The notes: generated by a model not told the origin, from the sequence alone. Shown: positions 1 to 7,840, counted from the stretch's first letter. The stretch: 13,726 nt of DNA from Gammaproteobacteria bacterium (GCA_027076245.1 JALTKC010000388.1:1-13726); one strand, 5' to 3'. A program made the numbers and translations.

Positions 1-1239
1 ATCGGGCTGAATAATATGGCCGTCATAATTAAAGCGCAGGCTTAACAGATGCACCCTGTGATTATCCAGCTCCACACTGTGCAGGCGGGCATTGGCCACC
101 GGTTGTGCCTTGATATGCACGGTTTCTATTTCCGGCTTTACCGGCATGGGTACTTCATTATCCGGCCAGGTCTGGATCAGCTGACTGGAAACCTTTTCTG
201 CCATTTCCTTAGGGACAGGAGGTGCAGCCAGTATTTTGCGGATCTGCTGCTGGTCTAAACCCGTGTGTTCAAGGCGTCCCAGACGGTTATGTTCAATATC
301 AATATAATAAAAAAAGTTGAGCTGGAATAACTTCTGTGCGGGCGGATCAATCTCAATATTCAGCTGATAATTATCATCTTTTAGCTGCCAGTCCAGCTGT
401 AATGCTCGAATACTCCCCCACTCCAGTGGCTGACTGTTTTTATGATCAGTCCAGAAACAACGCTGGTTGCTGATAATTTTTTCCAGAGCCAGTTCACCAA
501 TATCACCCTTTAAGGGATAGATATTCTGTGGGTAGCGATAGCCTCTGCCAGCCATACTGTACAGCAGACCGGCAATTTCTATATCCCGCTCATTATGTTC
601 AAAATTAAGATAGCGGGCATAATTATCATTCAGTTCTTCCACACTCTGTGACCGGGGCTTGCCATAACCGCCCCGTTTAAGCCGCCGGGCCACCACCGTT
701 TCCACTTCCAGCCCCAGCTCCGTCTCAGCCGGCCTTAACCAGTATAACAAAACGTTATTATAACCGGGTTCACTACCGGCAAAACTCCCCTGAACAGCTT
801 CCTTATCCCCTTGACTGTTCAGGCTGTTAAGCCATATTTTGACTTCCAGCTCTTTAATTCTCTGCTGTTCTTCCGGGGGTATGCTGTCTGACGGCTCGGC
901 AGTCAGTGCACCGGCCTGGGCAAATTGAAACAGGGTTGCAACGGCATGTTTACAGCGAAAGCCTACCGGACAATCGCATTCACCAATAATGGCAATAAAG
1001 TTTTTTTTAACTTTTATTTCAACTTCAGTATCATAAAAATAGCCGCGACTGCCCATAACCTCTGCGGAAATATAGACCTCATTACCATCTTCTGTGTCCA
1101 CATCAAATATTTCTACCCGGTTCTGTTCAAAATATTCAATTCCGCGCTTTAAGGTGGCTGGACTGAACGCATTGGCCAGGGTATTTTCATCAATACCGAT
1201 AGCTGCCAGCATGTCCAGATATTGCGGTTTAATATTCAA
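1..1239 (-). CDS. SWIM zinc-finger, SNF2-type helicase protein, N-terminal part (runs off left edge)
   Basis: The minus strand is open without a stop from 1239 to base 1, giving 413 codons of a protein whose C-terminus lies outside the window. Near the N-terminus is a SWIM zinc-finger signature, CxC-x5-CxH (C88, C90, C96, H98; CDCPVGFRCKH), placed after about 85 residues of mixed beta structure. In bacteria this arrangement (SWIM finger, long intermediate region, C-terminal SNF2/DEAD-like ATPase) is typical of SWI/SNF-family helicases. The ATPase motifs themselves would be off the left edge, so that part is inference. The chosen start is a TTG at 1239, preceded seven bases upstream by AGAGA. 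An in-frame ATG at 1212 would shorten the protein by nine residues. The gene lies 35 bp downstream of the twin-thioredoxin gene on the same strand and is probably co-transcribed with it. Coding is certain; the helicase name rests on the SWIM motif and layout. Confidence 0.8.
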   Translation of the reverse strand, partial: MNIKPQYLDMLAAIGIDENTLANAFSPATLKRGIEYFEQNRVEIFDVDTEDGNEVYISAEVMGSRGYFYDTEVEIKVKKNFIAIIGECDCPVGFRCKHAVATLFQFAQAGALTAEPSDSIPPEEQQRIKELEVKIWLNSLNSQGDKEAVQGSFAGSEPGYNNVLLYWLRPAETELGLEVETVVARRLKRGGYGKPRSQSVEELNDNYARYLNFEHNERDIEIAGLLYSMAGRGYRYPQNIYPLKGDIGELALEKIISNQRCFWTDHKNSQPLEWGSIRALQLDWQLKDDNYQLNIEIDPPAQKLFQLNFFYYIDIEHNRLGRLEHTGLDQQQIRKILAAPPVPKEMAEKVSSQLIQTWPDNEVPMPVKPEIETVHIKAQPVANARLHSVELDNHRVHLLSLRFNYDGHIIQPD

Positions 1240-1274
1240 AGGTCTGTCTCTGTTAATAGTTATTGAGTGATTGG

Positions 1275-2465
1275 TTACTGTAAAACTGAACTGCCGGCAG
1301 GCTGATCTTCCGAGTCCACCTCATCGGGCTGATGCTGAACCGGCGGCAGCATTTTCCCGCCAAAGGTAGTATAAAAACGCCAGTCCATAAAATTAGGGAT
1401 ATGTTTATAGGTTTTAGTAACAATAAACTCCAGCACACTTTTAAGGCGATAGACATGAGCCACTGAATCAATACGGATGATCTCCTTACCCTCTTCATCA
1501 AAGGCAATCAGGGTCGGCGCATAAAACAGATTAAGCTGTTCCGCCCATTGTCTGGCGGTTATATGCTGACCGTCGGGGGTAATGACCGGGGTATCTGAAT
1601 TCATATCCAGTTGCACGACTTCAAATTTTTCCAGCAGTTTTCTGGTCGGCTCATATTCCAGGGGTTCAGAATGCAATACATCGCAGGCATGGCAGTCGGT
1701 CTGCTCAAAAAATACCAGCAAAGGTTCCTGAGCCCTGAAACGGGAACGATCCAGCGCATAAGGCGGGGACATAAAGAAATCTTCATGGTTCATTTCTGAA
1801 ACTTCAAACTTCGGCGGCGGGTTGGCACGAGTCATATAAGCACGAAAGGATTCTTCCTTATAATAGCCTTCCACAACATATTCCATGGCGGCACGGAACT
1901 TATAAGGGGGATAATAGCCACGCAGCATCAATACTTTATTGCCCTGGGTATCGTAATAAATCAGGGTAGGGGTAAAATTGGCCTTTTCCCGAATGGCGTA
2001 CTGCCGTTCCGTCATGGTTTGTCCGTCCGGGGTTATAACTTCATTACTGCCCCAGATATTGATGGCAATGACATCAAAATTTTTACGGGTATAAGTTTCT
2101 ATGTCTTTCTGACCGAAATCCTTGTCTATCAGCATCTTGCAGTAAGCACAATGCTTCTGACCAAAGTAGACAATAATACCTTTCTTACCGTCTGCTGCTG
2201 CCTCACTGATGTCTTCTGGTAATTCAAGAAAGCTTTTTTTAAACCACTGCGGGTAAACAATTTCAGGTACCACCGGGCTGTCATCAAAGCTGTTTTCAAA
2301 TTCATCATCCCATTGTGAATCCCAGTTATCATCTTCGGTACCGATATCCTCTGAAACATCAGCTGTAGAGTTACTGTCTGCTAAATCCATTTTTTCCTGT
2401 GCCCAGACTGTCACAGCAGAACTGAAAAAAATAAGAATAATTATTATTGTAAGTCGCTTTTGCAT
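1275..2465 (-). CDS. secreted protein with two tandem thioredoxin-like domains
   Basis: A 396-residue protein with an N-terminal signal peptide (hydrophobic 5-20, likely cleavage after VWA at 22), an acidic Asp/Glu/Ser-rich linker (about 29-64) and two thioredoxin folds. Domain 1 has the redox motif C106-A-Y-C109 after a VYFGQKH strand and the cis-proline at TPT 165-167. Domain 2 has C258-H-A-C261 after LVFFEQTD and the cis-proline at APT 316-318. Both domains carry the same ITPDGQ loop (144-149 and 295-300), followed by a T-x-RQ-x-A helix, so they look like an internal duplication. The closest known type is the SoxW-like or thiol-disulfide thioredoxin group of the periplasm. The substrate is unknown. 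A ribosome site, GGGCAGG, lies just upstream of the ATG. It is the first gene of a minus-strand unit that continues into the SWIM protein. Confidence 0.88.
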   Translation of the reverse strand: MQKRLTIIIILIFFSSAVTVWAQEKMDLADSNSTADVSEDIGTEDDNWDSQWDDEFENSFDDSPVVPEIVYPQWFKKSFLELPEDISEAAADGKKGIIVYFGQKHCAYCKMLIDKDFGQKDIETYTRKNFDVIAINIWGSNEVITPDGQTMTERQYAIREKANFTPTLIYYDTQGNKVLMLRGYYPPYKFRAAMEYVVEGYYKEESFRAYMTRANPPPKFEVSEMNHEDFFMSPPYALDRSRFRAQEPLLVFFEQTDCHACDVLHSEPLEYEPTRKLLEKFEVVQLDMNSDTPVITPDGQHITARQWAEQLNLFYAPTLIAFDEEGKEIIRIDSVAHVYRLKSVLEFIVTKTYKHIPNFMDWRFYTTFGGKMLPPVQHQPDEVDSEDQPAGSSVLQ

Positions 2466-2608
2466 TTAAACCTGCCCAGTTCACCACGGTCATTTAACAG
2501 ATAAAACCGCAGCCCCCGTTTATTAGCCAATTTTTTATTATAAAACAATTTTATCCTGTATGGACACATAATGACTTAAATAAAAAAACTGCCCGCATGT
2601 GCACAAAC

Positions 2609-2637
2609 TTGATATTCCAGACTCTGTAAACGATACT
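2609..2637 (+). promoter_or_regulatory. sigma-70-like promoter for the GGDEF-EAL gene
   Basis: TTGATA (2609-2614), a 17-base spacer and GATACT (2632-2637) lie 48 bases before the start codon of the GGDEF-EAL gene. The -35 differs from consensus at one base and the -10 at two. An 8-bp palindrome, TGTGCACA (2598-2605), sits just upstream of the -35 and could be a regulator site. The rest of this 219-bp divergent gap is AT-rich; on the minus strand it contains TTTATAAT near 2540, a possible -10 for the thioredoxin gene, without a convincing -35. Confidence 0.45.
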
Positions 2638-2684
2638 GAAAGAGACTTAGTGCTTATTTGACCCCCAAAAGAACACCCTGAACT

Positions 2685-4712
2685 ATGCTGCAGAACGAGC
2701 AAATGCTGATCAAAAAACAGGCGGATTACTTATTTCAGTATCTAAACCCTTCTGTTTTGAGTATTTTTTTCGCTGCTTCTCTGTATATGCTCCTACTCTG
2801 GGATGTTACTGCCATCCGGGAACCACTGCTTAAATGGTATTTTATTAACCTGTTTATTCTGTCATTGCGCAGTATTACTAATGTACTGTACCAGGGCAAA
2901 CTGATCCAACTACAGCCTTTAAGCTGGATTTACCTGTATATTCTGGGAGCATGCCTGAACGGTATCCTGATCACACTGCTGATTTTTATTATTCCAGAAC
3001 AGAACACGCTTTATTTTACCTATATCTTTTTATTACTGGGTCTGATGCTGGTCGCTGCAATTACGACACTGGGAGTGATGCTGCAGGCATATTTTGCCTA
3101 CCTGACCACCATGGCCATCCCTGTTATTATTTTTTATGTCGGTTTCTTTAATGAGCAGTACATAAACCATTTATACGGTTATCTGCTGATTGCTTTATTT
3201 GTAAGCCTGAGTGTGATCCGCTTTAACCGCAGCCTGCTTAATGCCTTTAATCTGGAAATTACCAATCTGCAGCTGGTGTCACAACTGGATAAGGAAACCG
3301 GTATTCGCATCCATACCCAGGATGAACTGACAAAAAAAACTCGGGAACTGGAAGAGCTCAATACCACTCTGGAACTCAAGGTTAAGGATAAAACCAATGA
3401 ACTGGAAACTCTGGCCTTTTACGATGCCTTAACTCAGCTGCCCAACCGCACCAGTTTTTATAATTACCTGTCCCGAACACTCAAACGCAATAAGATTACC
3501 CGGGAACCCTTTGCTCTGTTTTTTATTGATCTGGATGAGTTTAAAACGGTTAATGACACCCTGGGTCATGATTTTGGAGATATGCTGCTGGTTGAAGCAT
3601 CGTCTCGGCTGCAGTCCAGTATTCGCGTAGATGATTTTCTCGCCCGTATCAGCGGCGATGAATTTACCATTATTATGAAAAACGTGGATGGAGAAAAACA
3701 CCTGGCCAGCATTGCCCGAAATATTATTCACTCAATTTCCCAGCCCTATATGTTCCATGAAACTCAGGCTTTTATCAGCTGCAGTATTGGCATTGCCATG
3801 TTTCCAGATGACGGTGAAAATGCCAATACCCTGCTGAAATTTTCTGATCTGGCCATGTACCAGGCCAAGGAGAACGGCAAAAACTCATTTCATTTCTATC
3901 ACCAGGAACTGTATGAACGCAAGGCCAAAAAATTTATCCTGGTCAATGAGCTGAAAACAGCCCTTGATAATAAGGAGCTGTATCTGGTTTATCAGCCCCA
4001 GGTACATTGTCATCATGAAACCATTAACAGTATGGAAGTCCTGCTGCGCTGGAACAGCCGCAAAATCGGCCCCGTTTCTCCAGAAGTCTTTATTCCCCTG
4101 GCAGAAGAATCCAACCTGATTATTGAACTGGAAGATTTTGTACTTAAAACTGCTTTAACCCAGGTTAAGTTCTGGAATCAGCGCAGTCAGCAGCAATATA
4201 CGGTAGCGATTAATATCTCCAGGATACATTTTCAGAGAAAAGATTTTATTCAGAAGCTGGAAAGTCTGCTTAAGCAACTGTCTGTCGATCCCAAAATACT
4301 GGAAATTGAACTGACAGAATCAGCGGTAATGAAGAATACCCAGGAAAGTATTGAAAAACTCAATTATCTCAAGTCCCTCGGGATCCGTTTCTCCGTGGAT
4401 GATTTTGGTACCGGTTACTCCTCTATGAGCTACCTGAAACACCTGCCCATTGATACTTTAAAAATTGACCGGAGTTTTATTAATGGTATTCCATCCGACA
4501 AGGATAACAAGGCCATCACTCAGGCCATTATCGCACTGGCTAACCAGTTTAATATTCAGACCATTGCCGAAGGCGTAGAAACACAGCAGCAGCTGACCTT
4601 CCTTAAAGAAATCGACTGTCAGATGATACAGGGCTATTTTTATTACAAACCCCTGAGTGCAGAAGAATTTGAAACAGAATTTAATATCCCGGATAATGTC
4701 CGGACAGCCTGA
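2685..4712 (+). CDS. membrane-bound GGDEF-EAL cyclic di-GMP enzyme
   Basis: A 675-residue bifunctional c-di-GMP protein. Residues about 22-177 form six predicted membrane helices (roughly 22-42, 50-70, 80-103, 109-129, 132-153, 162-178) with no large periplasmic loop; I do not recognise this as a named sensor family. A coiled-coil linker (about 212-243) leads to the GGDEF domain (about 243-405). Its signature reads SGDEF (323-327), a tolerated variant, and the product-inhibition I-site RxxD is intact (R314-D317). The EAL domain (about 415-665) keeps the usual catalytic set: EVLLRW (E451), N510, ELTES (E542, E545), DDFGTGYSS (572-580), K593, AEGVE (E629) and Q649. Both cyclase and phosphodiesterase activity are therefore possible. 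The ATG at 2685 has no clear ribosome site; an ATG at 2703 is an alternative. The stop directly abuts the stop of the convergent downstream gene. Confidence 0.95.
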   Translation: MLQNEQMLIKKQADYLFQYLNPSVLSIFFAASLYMLLLWDVTAIREPLLKWYFINLFILSLRSITNVLYQGKLIQLQPLSWIYLYILGACLNGILITLLIFIIPEQNTLYFTYIFLLLGLMLVAAITTLGVMLQAYFAYLTTMAIPVIIFYVGFFNEQYINHLYGYLLIALFVSLSVIRFNRSLLNAFNLEITNLQLVSQLDKETGIRIHTQDELTKKTRELEELNTTLELKVKDKTNELETLAFYDALTQLPNRTSFYNYLSRTLKRNKITREPFALFFIDLDEFKTVNDTLGHDFGDMLLVEASSRLQSSIRVDDFLARISGDEFTIIMKNVDGEKHLASIARNIIHSISQPYMFHETQAFISCSIGIAMFPDDGENANTLLKFSDLAMYQAKENGKNSFHFYHQELYERKAKKFILVNELKTALDNKELYLVYQPQVHCHHETINSMEVLLRWNSRKIGPVSPEVFIPLAEESNLIIELEDFVLKTALTQVKFWNQRSQQQYTVAINISRIHFQRKDFIQKLESLLKQLSVDPKILEIELTESAVMKNTQESIEKLNYLKSLGIRFSVDDFGTGYSSMSYLKHLPIDTLKIDRSFINGIPSDKDNKAITQAIIALANQFNIQTIAEGVETQQQLTFLKEIDCQMIQGYFYYKPLSAEEFETEFNIPDNVRTA

Positions 4713-4997
4713 CTAACTTTCTGACTGTTCATTTTCAAGCGCTTTTTCTGTTATTTCATGGTAAAGCCCAATCACTTTAGCCATCAGTTCTTTTACGTCA
4801 TTATCTGCTTTTTTCAGATAGGGTTCATTTTCACGGGCATCTTTAAATAATTCTTCCAGAAATTTCGCCTCATGTTCACTTAGCTTTAAACCCGAATCAA
4901 CATTTTCTTTAATTTCCAGCAGTCGAGGCAAACGCTGCTCATCAAAGCGCTTTATTAATGCCGCAAGCACAGCTTTATCTTTTTCACTGGTTTCCAT
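4713..4997 (-). CDS. small charged helical protein of unknown function
   Basis: A 94-residue cytoplasmic protein that I do not recognise. It has no cysteine, signal peptide or membrane segment, is rich in Lys and Glu and reads as almost continuous amphipathic helix, with leucine repeats at about 9-31 and 37-90 and an acidic C-terminal tail. A ribosome site, AGAAAGG, lies seven to eight bases before the ATG, and codon use matches the neighbours, so I regard it as a real gene. It stands alone on the minus strand between two plus-strand genes, and its stop codon touches that of the GGDEF-EAL gene. A helical adaptor or regulator is conceivable but unproven. Confidence 0.75.
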   Translation of the reverse strand: METSEKDKAVLAALIKRFDEQRLPRLLEIKENVDSGLKLSEHEAKFLEELFKDARENEPYLKKADNDVKELMAKVIGLYHEITEKALENEQSES

Positions 4998-5063
4998 ATT
5001 TTTTGCCTTTCTTTAGCGTTAAAATTTTTTCTATAAACCTTGATTATTGGCGATAGGAGCGAT

Positions 5064-5087
5064 ATGTTCAAGCCATATATTCACTAA
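5064..5087 (+). CDS. possible seven-codon leader ORF upstream of tupA
   Basis: ATG at 5064 follows a strong Shine-Dalgarno sequence, AGGAG (5055-5059), with four bases between, and encodes MFKPYIH before TAA at 5085-5087. It is out of frame with the downstream gene, whose ATG at 5104 lies 16 bases beyond this stop and has no strong ribosome site of its own. This is the best ribosome site in the region, so either it drives a leader peptide coupled to tupA translation or it is chance. A weak -10-like TATAAA lies at 5032-5037. Confidence 0.25.
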   Translation: MFKPYIH

Positions 5088-5103
5088 CACAAGTAAACGT
5101 CTA

Positions 5104-5976
5104 ATGCATTTTGCTAAAAATCTATCACAGTTCTTTTCAATTATACTTTTTACCACCTTAAGCACCATGCTTATATTAACCTCTGGTGCAGCTATAGCGA
5201 ATGACCAGAACATAATTCGTCTGGCTACCACTACCAGCACCCAGAACTCCGGCCTGCTGCAAAGCATCTTGCCGGTATTTGAAAAACAGACCGGATACCG
5301 GGTTCATGTTATTGCAGTAGGCACCGGCAAGGCCCTGCAGATGGGACGTAACGGTGATGTGGATCTGCTTATGGTACACGCCCCGGCCGCTGAGAAAAAA
5401 TTTGTTGAAGACGGTTACGGCACAAAACGCCTCAGTCTGATGTACAATGATTTTGTACTGGTGGGCCCTGAAGATGATCCGGCCGGTGCCAGCCAGGGGC
5501 ACAATATTGCCGAAGCCATGTCACTTATTGCCCGCAACAAACCCTTATTTATTTCCAGGGGTGATGATTCCGGTACTCATAAAAAAGAACGCACTTTATG
5601 GCAGCCTTTTATTGAACAGGGTCTGCAGCTTAACAACAGCCCCTGGTATCGTGAAGTCGGACAGGGCATGGGCAAAGTGCTGCAGATGGCGGATGAACTT
5701 AATGCTTACACCTTAACCGATCGGGGCACCTGGCTGTCCTATCAGAACAGGCTGCATTTAACCATCGTGTTTTCAGGCGATCCGCTGTTATTTAATCCCT
5801 ATAGTATTATTTTAATTAATCCTGAACGCTACCCTGATCTGAATCATAAAGGAGCCCAGGCCTTAGCCCACTGGCTGATATCACCTGAAGGGCAGAAACT
5901 GATTGGTGCATATCAGGTTAAAAATACCCGTCTGTTTACACCTTCGGTAGAATCTTCACTAAAAAAACAGAATTAA
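5104..5976 (+). CDS. tupA: periplasmic tungstate/molybdate-type oxyanion-binding protein, TupA-like
   Basis: A solute-binding protein of the TupA family, which captures tungstate (sometimes molybdate) in the periplasm for an ABC importer. From the ATG at 5104 it has 290 residues: a signal peptide (hydrophobic stretch about 11-31, cleavage near AIA-ND at 32), the family hallmark TTTST (42-46) at the start of the mature protein, VGTGKALQMGRNGDVD in the middle, and the second ligand loop SRGDDSGTH (151-159). The C-terminal lobe (NPYSIILINP, then WLISPEGQ) is also typical. An in-frame TTG at 5047 would add 19 hydrophilic residues ahead of the signal peptide and has no ribosome site, so I prefer 5104. 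No permease or ATPase gene lies next to it; the downstream gene is convergent. Ligand identity (tungstate versus molybdate or another anion) cannot be fixed from the sequence. Confidence 0.88.
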   Translation: MHFAKNLSQFFSIILFTTLSTMLILTSGAAIANDQNIIRLATTTSTQNSGLLQSILPVFEKQTGYRVHVIAVGTGKALQMGRNGDVDLLMVHAPAAEKKFVEDGYGTKRLSLMYNDFVLVGPEDDPAGASQGHNIAEAMSLIARNKPLFISRGDDSGTHKKERTLWQPFIEQGLQLNNSPWYREVGQGMGKVLQMADELNAYTLTDRGTWLSYQNRLHLTIVFSGDPLLFNPYSIILINPERYPDLNHKGAQALAHWLISPEGQKLIGAYQVKNTRLFTPSVESSLKKQN

Positions 5977-6049
5977 AAAGCACTCCCAGGAAATGGCTTT
6001 GCATTTAAGTATATCGTTTACGAAGAACCGAAAAAATAAATAATCTTAA

Positions 6050-7456
6050 TTAATTCAAAATATCCTTAAACTGTTCTCTGACAGCAAAGAACTGCTCCCG
6101 GTTCTGTAATAACAGATCCACTAATTGCGGATCAAAATGCCGGCCACGTTGTTCCTGCATGTAATCCAGTACCTGCTGATCTGGCCAGGCCTTTTTATAG
6201 ACCCGCTCTGAAGACAGGGCGTCAAATACATCCGCCACGGCCGTGATCCGGCCGAATATATCAATACTTTCACCTTTCAACCCTCTCGGATAACCCGTAC
6301 CATCCCATTTTTCATGATGTTCATAAGCTACTGTGGCCGCCGCCCTGAAAAACGGCTTTTGGGAACCTTTAAGCATTTCATAGCCTAAAGTGGTGTGCGT
6401 CCGCATAACTTCCTGCTCTTTATCTGTTAGTGTTCCTGCCTTGTTTAATATACTGTCCGGAATAGCAATTTTGCCAATATCATGCATGGGTGAGACTTCT
6501 TTAAGCATTTCTGCGGCCTGACTGTCCATACCAGAAGCCAGAGCCAGAATACGGGAATACTCTGCCACCCGCCGGACATGATTGGCGGTTTCTCTGGAAC
6601 GACTTTCGCCAATAGCACCCATGGTAAAAACCACATCACGCTGAGTGGCTTTTATTTCTTCATTGAGCGCCTTTATTTCCGCAACCCCTTCTTCCACCCG
6701 CTCTTCAAGGTGTTCATTTAAATCTTTTAAAGCTTGCTCTGCCGCCTGGCGGGCATCAATCATCTCATTGGCCATTTCAGCCATAGCCTGAAACTCTGAA
6801 AACCCAATTTTATTTTTGTCCAGATGATTATTCTGCGTTTTAGCCTGTTTAAAAAAACCCAGAAAAGCCGTAAAAGAGTGGGTCAGTGCCTGATAGGTAA
6901 ACAGGATAGTAAGCATTAATATGCTGGCGGTAATAATAAGGATAGTTGAGGTACTTTTCCGACTTTGCTCAAGATTAAGTTCAAAATACGGCTGCAGTTT
7001 TTTCCTGATCCGAACCAGATTATCTTCAATCCTGTCAGCGGTTTCATTTAAAGCATAATACTGTCTGACTCGCTCAGGTTTGGAAATAGTCTCAGCATGA
7101 GTAATCAAACGAGTAAACTGTTGATCATATTGTTTAATTAACGGCACCAGTCCCTGTAGATCAGGATTTCTGACCCCGACTTTCCTGGCCAGTTCAATCA
7201 GGCTACTCAGTTTCCGGTTAAAACTTTGCAGATAACTATGGTGTTTATTAAGATATTGTTGATCACGTTCAACAAAATATTTTTTTTCAGCGTGGCGCAG
7301 CTGCAGAACATCAATGTTCAGACTTAGGATTTTATTATTGGCGGTATTATAGAGTTCTATATCTGCCAGGGATAAATTCTGGTTAATATACAGGACAACC
7401 ATGCTGATCAGGCTGATAATAACCAGAATTAATAAACGTATTTTTACAGAATTCAT
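6050..7456 (-). CDS. membrane-anchored HD-GYP cyclic di-GMP phosphodiesterase
   Basis: A 468-residue protein with two membrane helices (about 7-27 and 170-190) flanking a mostly helical periplasmic sensor region (28-169). A HAMP-like or linker segment and a coiled coil (about 220-272, rich in Glu and Lys) lead to the HD-GYP domain (about 275-465). Expected metal and substrate residues are present: H293, the HD pair in MHDIGK (H325, D326), H354 in THTTLGYEML, HHEKWDGTGYP (H380, H381; GYP 388-390), and ADVFDAL with D409. The family hydrolyses c-di-GMP to GMP or pGpG. The start is well supported by GAGGT just before the ATG. It lies 57 bp downstream of the small secreted protein gene on the same strand, probably in one transcript. 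It is convergent with tupA. Confidence 0.94.
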   Translation of the reverse strand: MNSVKIRLLILVIISLISMVVLYINQNLSLADIELYNTANNKILSLNIDVLQLRHAEKKYFVERDQQYLNKHHSYLQSFNRKLSSLIELARKVGVRNPDLQGLVPLIKQYDQQFTRLITHAETISKPERVRQYYALNETADRIEDNLVRIRKKLQPYFELNLEQSRKSTSTILIITASILMLTILFTYQALTHSFTAFLGFFKQAKTQNNHLDKNKIGFSEFQAMAEMANEMIDARQAAEQALKDLNEHLEERVEEGVAEIKALNEEIKATQRDVVFTMGAIGESRSRETANHVRRVAEYSRILALASGMDSQAAEMLKEVSPMHDIGKIAIPDSILNKAGTLTDKEQEVMRTHTTLGYEMLKGSQKPFFRAAATVAYEHHEKWDGTGYPRGLKGESIDIFGRITAVADVFDALSSERVYKKAWPDQQVLDYMQEQRGRHFDPQLVDLLLQNREQFFAVREQFKDILN

Positions 7457-7513
7457 GCTTACCTCAAAACTGAATCTGCTGCTGCAGAAGCCTCTTGTAC
7501 TATCCTGGCGCAG

Positions 7514-7792
7514 TTAATCAATATATTTTTTCAGCATTTTCTGTGCCTGCTCTATGGCTTTCTGATGCTTGAGAATCGCCTGCTCCTGCCTGGAAACAAA
7601 TTCACTGATACACAGCTCATATTTTTTAAGATCCCTTTCATAACGATCACGATAACTGTTAGGTGAGAACATAAGCGGTCGTGTTGGTTCAAAACATAAC
7701 GGCTCAGGAAGAAATGCATCTGCCAGACTATAAACCGGCATACTCAGCAACACAACAACCATCCCTCCAGAAAAAATCTTTATTTTTCTCAT
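7514..7792 (-). CDS. small secreted protein with two cysteines, unknown function
   Basis: A 92-residue protein that I do not recognise. It has a Sec-type signal peptide (KIK at the start, hydrophobic 7-20, likely cleavage near SLA-DA at 24). The mature part is about 68 residues: a proline-rich stretch with C33, then a charged helix (about 46-90) with C61, which could form one disulfide. A very good ribosome site, AAAGGAG, lies five bases before the ATG, which argues that it is a real gene. It is the first gene of the minus-strand unit leading into the HD-GYP gene, so it may be a periplasmic partner of that protein's sensor domain; that is inference from position only. Confidence 0.78.
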   Translation of the reverse strand: MRKIKIFSGGMVVVLLSMPVYSLADAFLPEPLCFEPTRPLMFSPNSYRDRYERDLKKYELCISEFVSRQEQAILKHQKAIEQAQKMLKKYID

Positions 7793-7840
7793 CCTGACTC
7801 CTTTCCTATTCCTAAAATCTAAAACCTACCACTTAATTAA

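Noticed and set aside
323..327. Reading the SGDEF motif of the GGDEF-EAL protein (residues 323-327) as an inactive cyclase
   Set aside because: Serine at the first position is seen in active cyclases and the I-site is kept; loss of activity cannot be claimed.
49..1152. Short plus-strand open frames at 49-258 and 925-1152
   Set aside because: They lie opposite the continuous minus-strand SWIM protein frame, which has a recognisable zinc-finger signature; the plus-strand products show no family features.
4698..4707. TGTCCGGACA palindrome near the GGDEF-EAL stop, considered as a terminator
   Set aside because: There is no loop and no T run after it; it is within codons and probably chance.
5047..5103. 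TTG start at 5047 for tupA
   Set aside because: It adds 19 hydrophilic residues before the signal peptide and has no ribosome site; the ATG at 5104 gives a normal signal peptide.
5977..6049. Terminator between tupA and the HD-GYP gene
   Set aside because: Only very short inverted repeats such as TCGT-TT-ACGA are present, without a clear stem and T run.
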